DNA from: Hymenobacter volaticus
GTDB lineage: Bacteria > Bacteroidota > Bacteroidia > Cytophagales > Hymenobacteraceae
Assembly: GCF_022921055.1 (NCBI RefSeq)
Contig: NZ_CP095061.1
Location: 5,245,763-5,309,762, forward strand
DNA: 64,000 bases
Reading direction: 5' to 3'
Part shown: positions 43,808 through 53,699 of the stretch, piece after piece
Position numbering within the stretch: position 1 is the stretch's first letter
Layout of the letters: every line of letters begins with the position of its first letter
The notes under the pieces: model-generated
What the model was told of the DNA's origin: nothing
Databases searched by the model: none
What the model saw: only the letters and a program-made list of their open reading frames with translations
Program-made: the position numbers and the translations under genes

Positions 43808-45643
43808 TTACTCCACTGTCACCGACTTAGCCAAGTTGCGAGGCTGATCAACGTTGCACCCGCGTAGCACCGCTATGTGGTAAGAAAGCAACTGCAAAGG
43901 CACAACTGATACCAGGGGCACCAGCACTTCGGAAGTAGCAGGAACTTCTATAACGAACTCGGCCATCGGTGGAATAACAGTATCTCCTTCCGTTACCACT
44001 GCTATGATGCGGCCTTTGCGGGCTTTTACCTCCTGGATATTGCTTACTACTTTCTCATAAGAGCTATCCTTGGTTGCAATAACCACTACAGGCATATTCT
44101 CATCGATCAGCGCGATAGGGCCGTGCTTCATCTCAGCAGCTGGATAGCCTTCTGCATGGATATAGCTAATCTCTTTCAGCTTGAGTGCGCCTTCCAGAGC
44201 TACTGGGAAGTTATAACCGCGGCCCAAGTACAAGAAGTTAGGCACATCCTTGAACGTCTCGGCAATCAGCTCAATTTCATCATTCAGCAAGAGAGCTTTT
44301 TCCACTTTAGCCGGAATGCTACCAAGCTCAACCATCAACTCCTGCAACCGCGTATCGGAGAGTGTGCCGCGCTTGTGTCCCACTATCATAGCCAGTATGG
44401 TCAAGACGGTTACTTGGGCAGTAAAGGCTTTGGTGCTGGCCACGCCAATTTCAGGGCCCGCGTGAGTATAAGCGCCAGCATCAGTAGCGCGGGCAATACT
44501 GCTACCAACTACATTGCAAATGCCGAAAATTGTGGCGCCTTTGCTTTTTGCGAGTTCAATGGCAGCAAGCGTATCAGCAGTTTCACCGCTTTGCGAAATA
44601 GCAATTACAATGTCACGTTCCGTAATAACTGGGTTGCGGTAGCGGAATTCCGAAGCGTATTCCACTTCCACTGGAATACGAGCTAAGTCTTCGAGCAGAT
44701 ATTCGGCCACCAATCCCGCGTGCCACGACGTGCCACAAGCCACAATAATGATGCGGTCGGCGTTCATGAACTTGCGCTCATACGCTCGAATACCACCCAT
44801 ATTCAAGTGGCCCGCTACTAGCTCCAATCTGCCTCGCATAGAGTCAAGGATAGAGCGTGGCTGCTCGAAAATTTCTTTGAGCATGAAGTGCTCATAGCCA
44901 CCCTTTTCGATGCTATCGAGCTCCATCTCCAACTTCTGGATGTACGGGGTCTGGTGCACATCCTCTTTGCTGCGAATATCGAGCTTGCCGTCGCGAATGA
45001 TGGCTATCTCGTAGTCGTTTACATATACTACCTCGTTGGTGTACTCGATGATTGGCGTAGCATCGGAGGCAATGAAAAACTCATCTTTCCCAATGCCAAT
45101 CACCATAGGCGAGCCTTTTCGCGCTGCAATTAGTTGGTTGGGTTCGTCGCGGCTGAGCACTACAATAGCATACGCCCCGACTACTTCGTGCAAGGCCAAG
45201 CGCACAGCTTCTTCTAGCGTGCAGTGGTTTTGCTGCTGAATCTCTTCAATCAAATTCACGAATACTTCGGTATCCGTATCAGATTGGAACACGTGGCCCT
45301 GCTGCTGCAAGTGCTGCTTTAAAGCCGCGTAGTTTTCAATAATGCCGTTATGAATAATAGCTATCCGCTCGGAAGTGGAATAGTGGGGGTGCGCATTAGT
45401 ATCGTTCGGCTCGCCGTGAGTGGCCCACCGGGTATGACCCATGCCTACATTGGCGTGCGTGTCTTTCTCCTTGATAAAGGCTTCGAGTTCCGCAACCTTA
45501 CCTTTCTTCTTGTAGACGTTCAGGTCCCCGTTAAGCAAGGCCACTCCTGCGGAGTCGTAGCCCCGGTATTCCAGGCGATGAAGGCCTTTAATGATAATGG
45601 GACAAGCCTCCCGATAGCCGATGTAAGCAACAATTCCGCACAT
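43808..45643 (-). CDS. glmS: Glutamine-fructose-6-phosphate aminotransferase (isomerizing)
   Basis: Makes glucosamine-6-phosphate from fructose-6-phosphate and glutamine, feeding peptidoglycan and LPS. The 611-residue protein begins MCGIVAYIGYREACPIIIKG with catalytic Cys2 after Met removal, has the glutaminase motifs RGYDSAGVALL, TRWATHGEPNDTNAHPH, then two SIS domains (ACGTSWHAGLVAEYLLEDLA, ISQSGETADTLAAIELAKS) and ends LRGCNVDQPRNLAKSVTVE. The upstream leader contains a hairpin, but no ribozyme/riboswitch core is seen. Confidence 0.97.
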   Translation of the reverse strand: MCGIVAYIGYREACPIIIKGLHRLEYRGYDSAGVALLNGDLNVYKKKGKVAELEAFIKEKDTHANVGMGHTRWATHGEPNDTNAHPHYSTSERIAIIHNGIIENYAALKQHLQQQGHVFQSDTDTEVFVNLIEEIQQQNHCTLEEAVRLALHEVVGAYAIVVLSRDEPNQLIAARKGSPMVIGIGKDEFFIASDATPIIEYTNEVVYVNDYEIAIIRDGKLDIRSKEDVHQTPYIQKLEMELDSIEKGGYEHFMLKEIFEQPRSILDSMRGRLELVAGHLNMGGIRAYERKFMNADRIIIVACGTSWHAGLVAEYLLEDLARIPVEVEYASEFRYRNPVITERDIVIAISQSGETADTLAAIELAKSKGATIFGICNVVGSSIARATDAGAYTHAGPEIGVASTKAFTAQVTVLTILAMIVGHKRGTLSDTRLQELMVELGSIPAKVEKALLLNDEIELIAETFKDVPNFLYLGRGYNFPVALEGALKLKEISYIHAEGYPAAEMKHGPIALIDENMPVVVIATKDSSYEKVVSNIQEVKARKGRIIAVVTEGDTVIPPMAEFVIEVPATSEVLVPLVSVVPLQLLSYHIAVLRGCNVDQPRNLAKSVTVE

Positions 45644-45684
45644 AATAGAGGGGACAGCGAAAAAGATTTCAGTGAAAAATCGAT

Positions 45685-45720
45685 AAGCCGCGGCTCAGGC
45701 AAATGCCGTGCCGCGGCTTT
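45685..45720 (-). terminator. Terminator between the DUF4270 gene and glmS
   Basis: Read on the minus strand AAGCCGCGG(C)..GCCGCGGCTT forms a strong stem. It lies about 30 bases after the DUF4270 gene stop and within the glmS leader. Confidence 0.65.
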
Positions 45721-45747
45721 CGACGCGAAAATTAATTAAGTGCAAAT

Positions 45748-47331
45748 CTACTGCAACTTTGAGTAGTATACACGCAGCTTGATGTTTTTCCCATCTAGCA
45801 CTGCTCGCTCCAAGCCTAAAGCGCCCGATTGCCGGAGCTGAGGCGAAAGAATAAATGCCGCTGGTGCTGCACCACTTAGCTTGTTATAGACGTAGGATTG
45901 TACGTACCCCGTCAGCACCATGTCATAATACCGGTTGACGTCAGATACGCTAAACAGCGACGCTCGGGCAGCCTGTTGATAGTAGCCAGTAGGCGTGTCT
46001 CCAGAAAAACTGTTTCCGATAGATGCTACAGTAGGTGACAGTTGATTAACAGCATCACTAAGCACCAATCTTTCCACCCGGCTGTTCAGTAAAACCCGCT
46101 TTAGAGGTTGATTAAACTGATTTACCTCGTAAAGGTAATTGCTGTTAGGAGACGCAAACAGCAGATTGGTGTACGGTTGAACCGGAATCAATAGCTCAGC
46201 GCGGTTGATAGCAATAGAAGGATTGTTGCCTGCTTGCGCTTGAGCCTGATCCTTTAAGCTCTGAAGACCTGGTATTTCCAGCTTGGTTCCGATACCATTA
46301 CCTAACTGCGTATACACCACATCTCCCGTCTCGCCAGACGGTATTGCCAAAGCAGAACCTCCCGCTCCCTGCAGTCGATTGAACGGAGCAAGTAAATCAG
46401 TTTTGATTTCAGTGAAATACCGCGGAGCGCTTAAAGTTGACCCGAATCCAGCAGAACGGTTACCGAATGGTATGCTATAAGAACCTCGTAAAGTACCATT
46501 GGCTTTCTTGTTTGCGTAATGGTAATAGAACACAGTTCGCGAAACGGAACTAGTAGAGGTACCATTAGTTGAAAAACCTACAACAGCACTTGTGAAGTCG
46601 CTCACGGGCTGTATAGCTAAGCCTTTCCAAATAGCGTCTAAGCTAGATTGGTTGAAGGATTTGTCGAGAAGCCGACTGAATACGGTGGCCGCAGTTGACG
46701 ACGCAGGGCTGTTTAGCTTCAGCCGAACTGTCTTATCGGGTACCGTTACCTTGAAAGTGGAAGTATCCGTGGTGCTGCTAGGATCGTTGCGCTGATTGAA
46801 CTTCCTAGAACCGTTGAGCCGAGCACTGAGTCCGGTGCCAAGCGCGTTGGTCACATCCACGGCCACCGAGGAGTTGGAGTTATATATGCCTTGGTCGTCA
46901 AGTGGGTTAACCAATGGATAGACGTTAACTCGCAAAGGCGTAGTTGCCGATCCATATACCGACTCGAAAGGCATAACTAATACCACTGAATCCAGCTGTG
47001 GATTGGGCGCAGTACCCGCTACCAGCGAAGGAAGGGTATCGCCGGGTAGCGTGGAGAGCTTCAAGTTGAAGTACCCATTGGCAGTGGTAGTGCCCAAAGC
47101 ATTATCACGCACACGCCCTATTAGGTAGGAGTTGGTTTTCAACGTTTCCACTGAGTCTTGCAACACCGTAGACGCATTGACAAGAAAATCCTGGTATTCG
47201 GTGCTACTACTGCCGGTGCCCGGCAATTCTACGCCTAAGTCACTAGCATCTTCGCAGCCAGTAGCTGCGAAGAGTAGTGTGGAAAACAGAGAAGCCGAAG
47301 CAAATCGACGGGCGCTAATTGGCCAATTCAT
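45748..47331 (-). CDS. DUF4270 domain lipoprotein
   Basis: 527 residues with a lipoprotein signal (MNWPISARRFASASLFSTLL, FAATGCEDAS) and the long beta-rich DUF4270 domain (TVLQDSVETLKTNSYLIGRVRD, LDSVVLVMPFESVYG, and C-terminal VLDGKNIKLRVYYSKLQ). A Bacteroidota family of unknown function, often found next to the starch-synthase-domain gene, as here. Its start overlaps that gene's end by 17 bases. Cell-surface lipoprotein is likely. Confidence 0.92.
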   Translation of the reverse strand: MNWPISARRFASASLFSTLLFAATGCEDASDLGVELPGTGSSSTEYQDFLVNASTVLQDSVETLKTNSYLIGRVRDNALGTTTANGYFNLKLSTLPGDTLPSLVAGTAPNPQLDSVVLVMPFESVYGSATTPLRVNVYPLVNPLDDQGIYNSNSSVAVDVTNALGTGLSARLNGSRKFNQRNDPSSTTDTSTFKVTVPDKTVRLKLNSPASSTAATVFSRLLDKSFNQSSLDAIWKGLAIQPVSDFTSAVVGFSTNGTSTSSVSRTVFYYHYANKKANGTLRGSYSIPFGNRSAGFGSTLSAPRYFTEIKTDLLAPFNRLQGAGGSALAIPSGETGDVVYTQLGNGIGTKLEIPGLQSLKDQAQAQAGNNPSIAINRAELLIPVQPYTNLLFASPNSNYLYEVNQFNQPLKRVLLNSRVERLVLSDAVNQLSPTVASIGNSFSGDTPTGYYQQAARASLFSVSDVNRYYDMVLTGYVQSYVYNKLSGAAPAAFILSPQLRQSGALGLERAVLDGKNIKLRVYYSKLQ

Positions 47332-48133
47332 TATAGAGCGCGTAGTAAGAAGTCAGTAGGTTTTCGTCGGCACCTACCTGCCCGAGTTGCTTGCTGCGCG
47401 AATACTCCGTGAACAGCACGTTCAGGTTGTCGCTGAAATCTTCGTCCGACTTCATTACGGCGTCGGCATACTCCATGCCTACTTTGATGAAGCCACCGAA
47501 GTCAGCCGTCTTCAAGCAAGCGAGCATGTCGTCATCAATGTCCAGCATCTTTGCTTTCTCAATGATGTCGCCTTGGAATTTGAAGTCAAACTCGTTGTTG
47601 TAGATGGTAAACACCGACTTGGCATCCTTGAAAATCGGATCCTTTTTGTAGGTCGTCTTCAAATACATCGGAATCAGGCCCGTCATCCAGTCGTTGCAGT
47701 GAACGATATCGGGAGCCCAGCCTAGTTTCTTCACAGTCTCAAGGACACCCTTGCAGAAGAAGATGGCGCGCTCGTCGTTGTCGGCATGGAACTTATCATT
47801 CTTGTCAACGAGTACCGACTTGCGGTGGAAGTAATCTTCATTGTCGATGAAGTATACTTGCAGCTTGGCATTGGGAATGGATGCCACTTTGATGATAAGC
47901 GGCTTCTCGTCTTCACCAACAGCGATGTTGATACCAGACAAACGAACCACTTCATGCAGGCGATTCTTGCGTTCGTTGATGATGCCGAAGCGAGGAACGA
48001 AAATTCGAATTTCCATTCCCATTTCCTGCATGCCCTGCGGTAGTCGCCGCAAAAACTCCGCTACTTTGGTGGTTTGCAAGAACGGATCAATTTCCGTAGC
48101 CGCGTAGAGGATTCTCAACTTAGAGGAGGACAT
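47315..48133 (-). CDS. Starch/glycogen-synthase catalytic-domain (GT5 N-terminal) protein
   Basis: About 272 residues from ATG 48133 (MSSSKLRILYAATEIDPFLQ). It resembles the N-terminal half of glycogen synthase: LQTTKVAEFLRRLPQGMQEMGMEIRIFVPRF, VYFIDNEDYFHRK, LGWAPDIVHCNDWMTGLIPMYLKT and FTIYNNEFDFKFQG. The KVGGL/KTGGL motif region reads TTKVAEF, and the C-terminal nucleotide-binding half of GT5 is absent, so ADP-glucose transfer is doubtful. Codons upstream of 48133 are non-coding leader shared with panC. A lineage-specific remodelled protein. Confidence 0.85.
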   Translation of the reverse strand: MSSSKLRILYAATEIDPFLQTTKVAEFLRRLPQGMQEMGMEIRIFVPRFGIINERKNRLHEVVRLSGINIAVGEDEKPLIIKVASIPNAKLQVYFIDNEDYFHRKSVLVDKNDKFHADNDERAIFFCKGVLETVKKLGWAPDIVHCNDWMTGLIPMYLKTTYKKDPIFKDAKSVFTIYNNEFDFKFQGDIIEKAKMLDIDDDMLACLKTADFGGFIKVGMEYADAVMKSDEDFSDNLNVLFTEYSRSKQLGQVGADENLLTSYYALYNELAN

Positions 48134-48253
48134 AGTGGTCGGAAAAGGGGGGTTAGGAAAAGGCAATGCGTTGGGGTGCACAAAATTAAACAAATTTGGG
48201 CGAAAATTCAACCAAACTCGCTTGGGACCCCTCCAAGCAGGCTCAATACCCCT

Positions 48254-49111
48254 ATGGAGATACTGCACACGGCCGCTTCGTTGCAAGCACACGCCGAAAG
48301 TTGCCGCCGCGCTGGTCAACGCATTGCCTTGGTGCCCACAATGGGTGCTCTACACGAAGGCCACCTACAACTAGTGCGTGCTGCAGCCGCAGCTTGTGAC
48401 GTAGTGATTGTCAGCATTTTCGTGAATCCTACGCAGTTCAATAACGCCGAAGACTTTCGCCTGTATCCCCGATTGCCAGAGGCAGATACGGCTCTGCTTA
48501 TTCCTGCCGGTTGCACAGCACTTTTTCTGCCTTCAGTAGAGGAAATGTATCCGCAACCAGCCCTGCTACGCTTCGACTTTGGGGCACTAGAACGGGTGAT
48601 GGAAGGAGCCCACCGTCCAGGTCATTTCAATGGTGTGGCAACTATTGTGAGCAAATTATTTCACTTGAGTCGGCCTCACCAAGCATATTTTGGTCAGAAA
48701 GATTGGCAGCAAGTGTCTATTATTCGCCAGTTGGTAGCCGATTTGTCGTTTGATATTGAGCTGGTGTCGTTTCCGACGGTGCGGGAGCCTGATGGCTTAG
48801 CCATGTCGTCCCGAAACCGTCGGCTTTCGGCAGAGGCGCGTGCTGTAGCACCCCGCTTATATCAAGCGTTGGAATTAGCAGCCGGGTTAGTACAAGCAGG
48901 ACAAGTGCCGCCTGCCGCAGTGCAGGAAGCGGCCACTACCTACATCCAAGCCGAGCCTTTATTTCGGCTGGAATACTTCGAGGTAGTTGATGCACACACT
49001 TTGCAGCCAATAACTGAATGGCAACCAAGCCAACAAGTAGCGTTATGTCTGGCAGCATTCTTGGGCGACGTGCGGCTAATTGACAACGTAGTGCTTCCAG
49101 CGCGCAACTAA
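48254..49111 (+). CDS. panC: Pantothenate synthetase
   Basis: Joins pantoate and beta-alanine with ATP to form pantothenate. From ATG 48254 (MEILHTAASLQAHAESCRRA) the protein is 285 residues with RIALVPTMGALHEGHLQLVR (HIGH-like HEGH motif), VVSIFVNPTQFNNAEDF, GHFNGVATIVSKLF and FGQKDWQQVSIIRQLV, and the KMSKS-like MSSRNRRL. The upstream in-frame codons overlap the leader of the divergent gene and were rejected. panD follows 154 bases later on the same strand. Confidence 0.96.
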   Translation: MEILHTAASLQAHAESCRRAGQRIALVPTMGALHEGHLQLVRAAAAACDVVIVSIFVNPTQFNNAEDFRLYPRLPEADTALLIPAGCTALFLPSVEEMYPQPALLRFDFGALERVMEGAHRPGHFNGVATIVSKLFHLSRPHQAYFGQKDWQQVSIIRQLVADLSFDIELVSFPTVREPDGLAMSSRNRRLSAEARAVAPRLYQALELAAGLVQAGQVPPAAVQEAATTYIQAEPLFRLEYFEVVDAHTLQPITEWQPSQQVALCLAAFLGDVRLIDNVVLPARN

Positions 49112-49227
49112 ACATCTCGACTAACAGATACGCACGGCTGGCAACAGCTTCAGTTATACTGTACACGTTATACCTTGTTTGTATTTGCCCTTAGCTACTC
49201 CACTACGTTCAAGGAAGTAGCAGTTTG

Positions 49228-49235
49228 TATCTTTG
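49228..49235 (+). promoter_or_regulatory. Possible -7 box before panD
   Basis: TATCTTTG fits TAnnTTTG and lies 31 bases before the panD ATG, with no clear -33 TTG. Confidence 0.35.
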
Positions 49236-49265
49236 CAATCTTTTTACCACCCTGCTTTATTATAA

Positions 49266-49613
49266 ATGCACATCGAGGTTCTGAAGTCTAAAATTCACCG
49301 CGCCAAAGTCACGCAGGCTGAGTTACATTATGTAGGTAGCATCACCATTGACGAGGATTTGCTCGACGCGGCCAATATGGTTGAGAACGAGAAAGTAACC
49401 GTCGTGAACGTAAACAACGGTGAGCGTTTTGAAACCTATACCATTCGCGGGGAGCGGGGTTCGGGCATGATTTGCTTGAACGGTCCGGCGGCCCGGCGAG
49501 TAGCGGTTGGCGACATTGTAATCATCTTTTCTTACGCTCTTATCGACTTTGCGGAAGCGCGCGCGCACCAGCCTACTTTGGTATTTCCCGACCAACACAA
49601 CCGATTGGTTTAG
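49266..49613 (+). CDS. panD: Aspartate 1-decarboxylase
   Basis: Pyruvoyl enzyme making beta-alanine from aspartate for pantothenate. The 115-residue proenzyme has the self-cleavage site Gly24-Ser25 in [19 protein letters not shown], where Ser becomes the pyruvoyl group, followed by [33 protein letters not shown] with the catalytic Tyr and Arg. Short and intact. Completes the panC-panD pair here. Confidence 0.97.
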   Translation: MHIEVLKSKIHRAKVTQAELHYVGSITIDEDLLDAANMVENEKVTVVNVNNGERFETYTIRGERGSGMICLNGPAARRVAVGDIVIIFSYALIDFAEARAHQPTLVFPDQHNRLV

Positions 49614-49713
49614 TCTGAACTTGTATTTTGTTTTAAGTTGCCGGTTGTATATTGCATACTTGCGAGAAAAAATTGTACTCCAACTGTCAATTGACAACTG
49701 ACGTCATTCGCTT

Positions 49714-50761
49714 GTGAAGCAACTTCTGAATTTCCTGAAGTACACCCTGCTGCTAGCAGTATCGGGGTTGTTGATGTGGTATGCTGTACGCGGCCAAGAT
49801 TTAGCTCGAATTGGGCAGTATGTGCGGGGAGCCAACTACTGGTGGTTGACTGTCACGATGATTCTCTCGGCGCTAGGCTACTTCAGCCGGGCCTACCGCT
49901 GGAAGATGCAGCTCGACCCCACGGTAACCGGACCGCGGCCTTCTTATTGGAATGTGTACCACGCCATGATGGTAGGCTATTTGGCTAACATGGTGCTGCC
50001 AGGTCGGGTAGGCGAAGTAGTCCGTTGCACCCTGCTACAGCGCACCAGTAAAATTCCGGTACAGGTATCGCTAGGTACGGTTATTACCGAGCGAATCATC
50101 GATGTGCTGGTACTGCTTGGCCTGCTTAGTACGGTCCTGCTGCTCGACTTCAAGACGTTCTGGAATTTTGCCGATGAATATCTCTTGCAAGGGAAAGCCG
50201 ATGCTTTGGCCCGCAACCGCAACGCCCTTGTGGCCGCTGGATTTGTGGCCTTAGCAGCGTTAGTGCTTGCTGCCTACTTGCTATGGCGCAACATGGCACA
50301 GTTGCGTCAAAACAACGTGTTCAACAAGCTCGTGACCTTTGTGCAAGGCTTGTTGGCTGGTGTGTTCAGTATCGTGAAGCTTGAAAACAAAGGTGGCTTC
50401 TTGCTGCACACATTCTTCACGTGGCTGGTATACTACCTCATGGATTACCTGGCATTTTTTGCCTTTCCTGAAACGTATAACCTTGACATGCGCGCTGGCT
50501 TAGCAGTTCTCACTTTCGGGGCTTTTGGTATGGCTGCCCCGTGCAAGGGGTATTGGTGTGTTTCACTTGCTGGTGCAAAGCACGCTGCTCGTTTACGGTA
50601 TCAGCAAGGAAGGCGGCATTGCCTACGCCTTGGTTGTACACGGGGCCCAAACGATGCTGGTGGTGCTCATGGGAGGGATCAGTTTCTTGGTTAGCATGGC
50701 AAATACTGGCCGAGTTTTGAGCCCGTTAGCTGTTTCTGTTCCGGCTGATGCAGTGGAGTAA
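49714..50761 (+). CDS. Lysylphosphatidylglycerol-synthase-like transmembrane protein (UPF0104; apparent frameshifts)
   Basis: About 349 residues after repair, seven or eight transmembrane helices. GTG 49714 starts KQLLNFLKYTLLLAVSGLLM; family motifs are AYRWKMQLDP, YLANMVLPGRVGEVVRCTLL and ERIIDVLVLLGLL. Near 50541 and 50547 the frame shifts twice; adding one G in CCGTG and one in the GGGG gives GMAAPVQGGIGVFHLLVQSTLLVYGIS, the conserved PxxGGIG loop, and reaches the stop at 50761. Its end overlaps the next gene by 14 bases. Flippase-like or lipid-modifying role is inferred from the family. Confidence 0.85.
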
Positions 50762-51230
50762 AGACAAGATCTTAAGCCGGTCAGCGCTGGCCGCCACAGT
50801 AGCCGCTTGGAAAGCCGAGGGCCGCAAAGTGGTGTTCACCAACGGGTGCTTCGACTTGTTGCACCTAGGCCATGTCGATTACTTGGAAAAAGCCCGCCAC
50901 CTTGGCGATGCACTGGTGGTAGGCGTAAACACTGACGCTTCGGTAAGCTGCATAAAGCCCGGTCGACCACTTCAAGACGAAGTGTCACGAACCCGCATAT
51001 TGGCCTCTCTTTTGTTTGTTGATGCGGTAGTACTCTTCGACGAGCCGACGCCACTGGCGCTGATTGAAGAGACGTTGCCGGACATTTTGGTGAAAGGCGA
51101 CGACTATGCAATCAGCGGAATTGTAGGCCACGAATTGGTGTTAGAGAACGGTGGGCAAGTCCTGACCGTACCACTTGTGGCCGGCTACAGTACGACGCGC
51201 ATAGTCGAGCGTATTTTAAAAGGCTCTTAG
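50748..51230 (+). CDS. rfaE2: D-glycero-beta-D-manno-heptose 1-phosphate adenylyltransferase
   Basis: Activates heptose-1-phosphate with ATP for LPS inner core. The 160-residue protein is the nucleotidyltransferase half only: FTNGCFDLLHLGHVDYLEKAR with the HxGH-type motif, then ILVKGDDYAISGIVGHELVL and YSTTRIVERIL. No kinase half is fused, the split form common in Bacteroidota. ATG 50748 lies inside the end of the upstream gene, indicating coupling. With lptB/lptC it points to a heptose-containing LPS core. Confidence 0.92.
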   Translation: MQWSKDKILSRSALAATVAAWKAEGRKVVFTNGCFDLLHLGHVDYLEKARHLGDALVVGVNTDASVSCIKPGRPLQDEVSRTRILASLLFVDAVVLFDEPTPLALIEETLPDILVKGDDYAISGIVGHELVLENGGQVLTVPLVAGYSTTRIVERILKGS

Positions 51231-51319
51231 TTGCTGCTCTCTGGTTGCTAGTTGTTGAGCTACAGTTCGGCAACACCAGAACAGCAACTAGCAGCCAAAA
51301 ACCAAACTTAGAGACTTCC

Positions 51320-52018
51320 ATGTACTACAATTCGGGTCCCATTTACTTTATCGTCATTCTGGCGATGTTAGCGAGTTGGTTCATTCAGTGGCGCTTGCGC
51401 AGCAAAATGACCAAGTACTCTCAAATTGGCTTGCACTCCAATCTTTCGGGTCGGCAGATTGCTGAGTTGATGCTGGCCGACCATGGCATTACCGACGTGC
51501 GGATTATCAGCACCGAAGGCCGCCTTACCGACCACTACAATCCGGCCGACAAGACCGTAAACCTAAGTGAAGAAGTGTATGATGCACGGAGCGCTTCGGC
51601 CGCGGCTATAGCCGCCCACGAATGTGGCCACGCTGTGCAGCATGCTACGGCTTATGGTGCCTTACAATTCCGGTCGGCTATGGTGCCTGCTTTGAGTGGG
51701 GTGTCGCGCTTCATGCCGTTCATTCTGCTAGCTGGTGTGCTTATGATCAAGACCACGCTTATTCCATTGGGAGTAGGTATCGTGCTGTTTTCTCTCACCA
51801 CCATCTTCGCTTTCGTGACATTACCCGTTGAGTTCGATGCTTCTAATCGGGCGCTAGCTTGGATTGACCGACGCGGTATCGTGACACCACAAGAGCATGC
51901 TATGGCCAAAGATGCTCTCCACTGGGCAGCTATGACCTATGTGGTTGCCGCCATTAGCTCCCTAGCTACGTTGCTTTACTACGTCAGCATCTTCATGGGC
52001 GGCCGCGACCGTCGCTAA
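51320..52018 (+). CDS. Membrane zinc metallopeptidase (Zn_peptidase_2 / YugP family)
   Basis: About 232 residues from ATG 51320 (MYYNSGPIYFIVILAMLASW). It has an N-terminal transmembrane helix, the metal motif AAIAAHECGHAVQHATAYG (HExxH-type with zinc-binding His residues), and further membrane segments. The segment LSGRQIAELMLADHGITDVRI is typical of the YugP family. Function beyond peptidase is unknown. In-frame codons from 51245 lack the pattern and were rejected. Confidence 0.9.
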   Translation: MYYNSGPIYFIVILAMLASWFIQWRLRSKMTKYSQIGLHSNLSGRQIAELMLADHGITDVRIISTEGRLTDHYNPADKTVNLSEEVYDARSASAAAIAAHECGHAVQHATAYGALQFRSAMVPALSGVSRFMPFILLAGVLMIKTTLIPLGVGIVLFSLTTIFAFVTLPVEFDASNRALAWIDRRGIVTPQEHAMAKDALHWAAMTYVVAAISSLATLLYYVSIFMGGRDRR

Positions 52019-52056
52019 CACTAGCCTAGAGTAAATAAGCCCATATATGGCTCCGT

Positions 52057-52094
52057 AAAAGCCGCTGCTTCGATAAAGAAGCAGCGGCTTTTTT
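52057..52094 (+). terminator. Intrinsic terminator after the zinc peptidase gene
   Basis: AAAAGCCGCTGCTTC pairs with GAAGCAGCGGCTTTT and is followed by further T residues. Confidence 0.9.
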
Positions 52095-52384
52095 GTGCGT
52101 TTTAAACTGCTGTTTTGTTAGCTGTTTTCACTCAATATTGCCAAGTATAAACGCAACGACGGCGGCACTATAGTAAGCTAGTTTAGGTTTCAACGTACAG
52201 CATACTCCTCATGCCTGATAGCTGTATTCTTGCGTCTTTTTGCTGATAGCACTTCAATGCAAGTGATATATAGCGAAGAGAAAAAAATTATGGCTGGCAG
52301 CTACTTGTGATGTATGCAGCGTAAATTCGTGTCAAAACTCTCACGGTTTTCTTTCATTTCACGCCATTCGGCTATCCCCATCCC
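52095..52384. other. Intergenic region before the acyl-CoA dehydrogenase
   Basis: About 290 AT-rich bases. It probably holds the promoter of the downstream gene, but no clear TAnnTTTG box, RNA gene or repeat was identified. Confidence 0.35.
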
Positions 52385-53544
52385 ATGCTGACCACCACCC
52401 AATCCTCTATTTTCCAGCTCACCGAAGAGCAACTAGCCGTGCAGGCCGCTGCCCGCGACTTTGCGCAGTCTGAACTTTGGGCCGGCGTTATTGAGCGCGA
52501 CGAGCACCAGAAATTTCCCGCCGAGCAAATCAAGAAGATGGGCGAGCTGGGCTTTATGGGTATGATGGTTAGCCCGAGTACGGTGGGGGCGGCATGGACA
52601 CTATGAGCTACGTGCTGGCCATGGAGGAAATTTCCAAGGTAGATGCTTCGTGCTCCGTTATCATGTCGGTGAACAACTCGCTGGTGTGCTGGGGCTTGGA
52701 GAAGTACGGCACCGAAGAGCAGAAGCAAAGGTATCTGCCGCGCTTGTGCAGTGGTGAAATCATCGGGGCCTTTGCGCTCTCCGAGCCCGAAGCCGGCTCG
52801 GATGCTACCAGCCAGCGCACTACCGCTGAAGACAAAGGCGACTACTACTTGCTAAACGGCACTAAAAACTGGATTACCAACGGTACCACAGCTTCTGTAT
52901 ACCTGGTAATCGCGCAAACCAATCCCGAGCTAAAGCACCGCGGTATCAATGTGCTTATCGTGGAGAAGGGCATGGAAGGCTTCCAGACCGGCCCGAAAGA
53001 AAACAAGCTCGGTATTCGCGGTTCTGACACCTGCTCGCTGATGTTCACCGACGTGAAGGTGCCTAAGGAAAACCGTATTGGGGAAGATGGCTTCGGTTTC
53101 AAGTTCGCTATGCAAGTATTAGCCGGCGGCCGAATCGGTATTGCGTCCCAGGCATTGGGAATAGCTTCGGGAGCTTACGAGCTGTCGGTGAAGTACGCCA
53201 AGGAGCGCAAAGCGTTTGGTGTACCTATCTCGCAACACCAAGCTATTCAGTTCAAACTGGCCGACATGGCTACCAATATTGATGCCGCTCGCTTGTTGTG
53301 CTTACAGGCTGCTTATGACAAGGACATGCATCAAGATTACGCCAAATCTGGGGCTATGGCGAAACTGTTTGCGTCCAAAGTTGCCATGGATACTACGGTT
53401 GAGGCAGTGCAGGTACATGGGGGCTACGGCTTCGTAAAAGAGTACCACGTGGAGCGCATGATGCGCGACGCAAAAATCACGCAGATTTACGAAGGAACTT
53501 CTGAAATTCAGAAAATTGTAATCTCGCGGGAAATATTAAAATAA
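52385..53544 (+). CDS. Acyl-CoA dehydrogenase (apparent frameshift)
   Basis: FAD-dependent enzyme of beta-oxidation or short-chain acyl-CoA metabolism, about 386 residues. ATG 52385 reads MLTTTQSSIFQLTEEQLAVQ; the frame breaks at CCCG near 52576, and adding one G gives MMVSPEYGGGGMDTMSYVLAM, the standard substrate-loop EYGGGGMD. Further motifs are the FAD site AFALSEPEAGSDATSQRTTAE, WITNGTTASVYLVI, and the catalytic Glu in IYEGTSEIQKIVISREILK. Standard length. Terminator follows. Confidence 0.93.
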
Positions 53545-53576
53545 CCGCAGATAGTTTAAAAATGAGATTTGTTGCA

Positions 53577-53616
53577 CAAAACCCAGCTATTATTTAGCTG
53601 GGTTTTCGTTTTTGTG
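53577..53616 (+). terminator. Intrinsic terminator after the acyl-CoA dehydrogenase gene
   Basis: AAACCCAGCT / AGCTGGGTTT stem with ATTATTT loop followed by CGTTTTTG; about 33 bases after the stop. Confidence 0.85.
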
Positions 53617-53699
53617 AATTTTTATATCTTATTTTGCATTACATTAGCCCAGCTGACAGGGGAACTAGGATAATCAAAGACCACAACCACCCATAAAAG

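Noticed and set aside
45644..45747. Possible glmS riboswitch in the leader
   Set aside because: Only a terminator-type hairpin is present; none of the conserved ribozyme core was seen.
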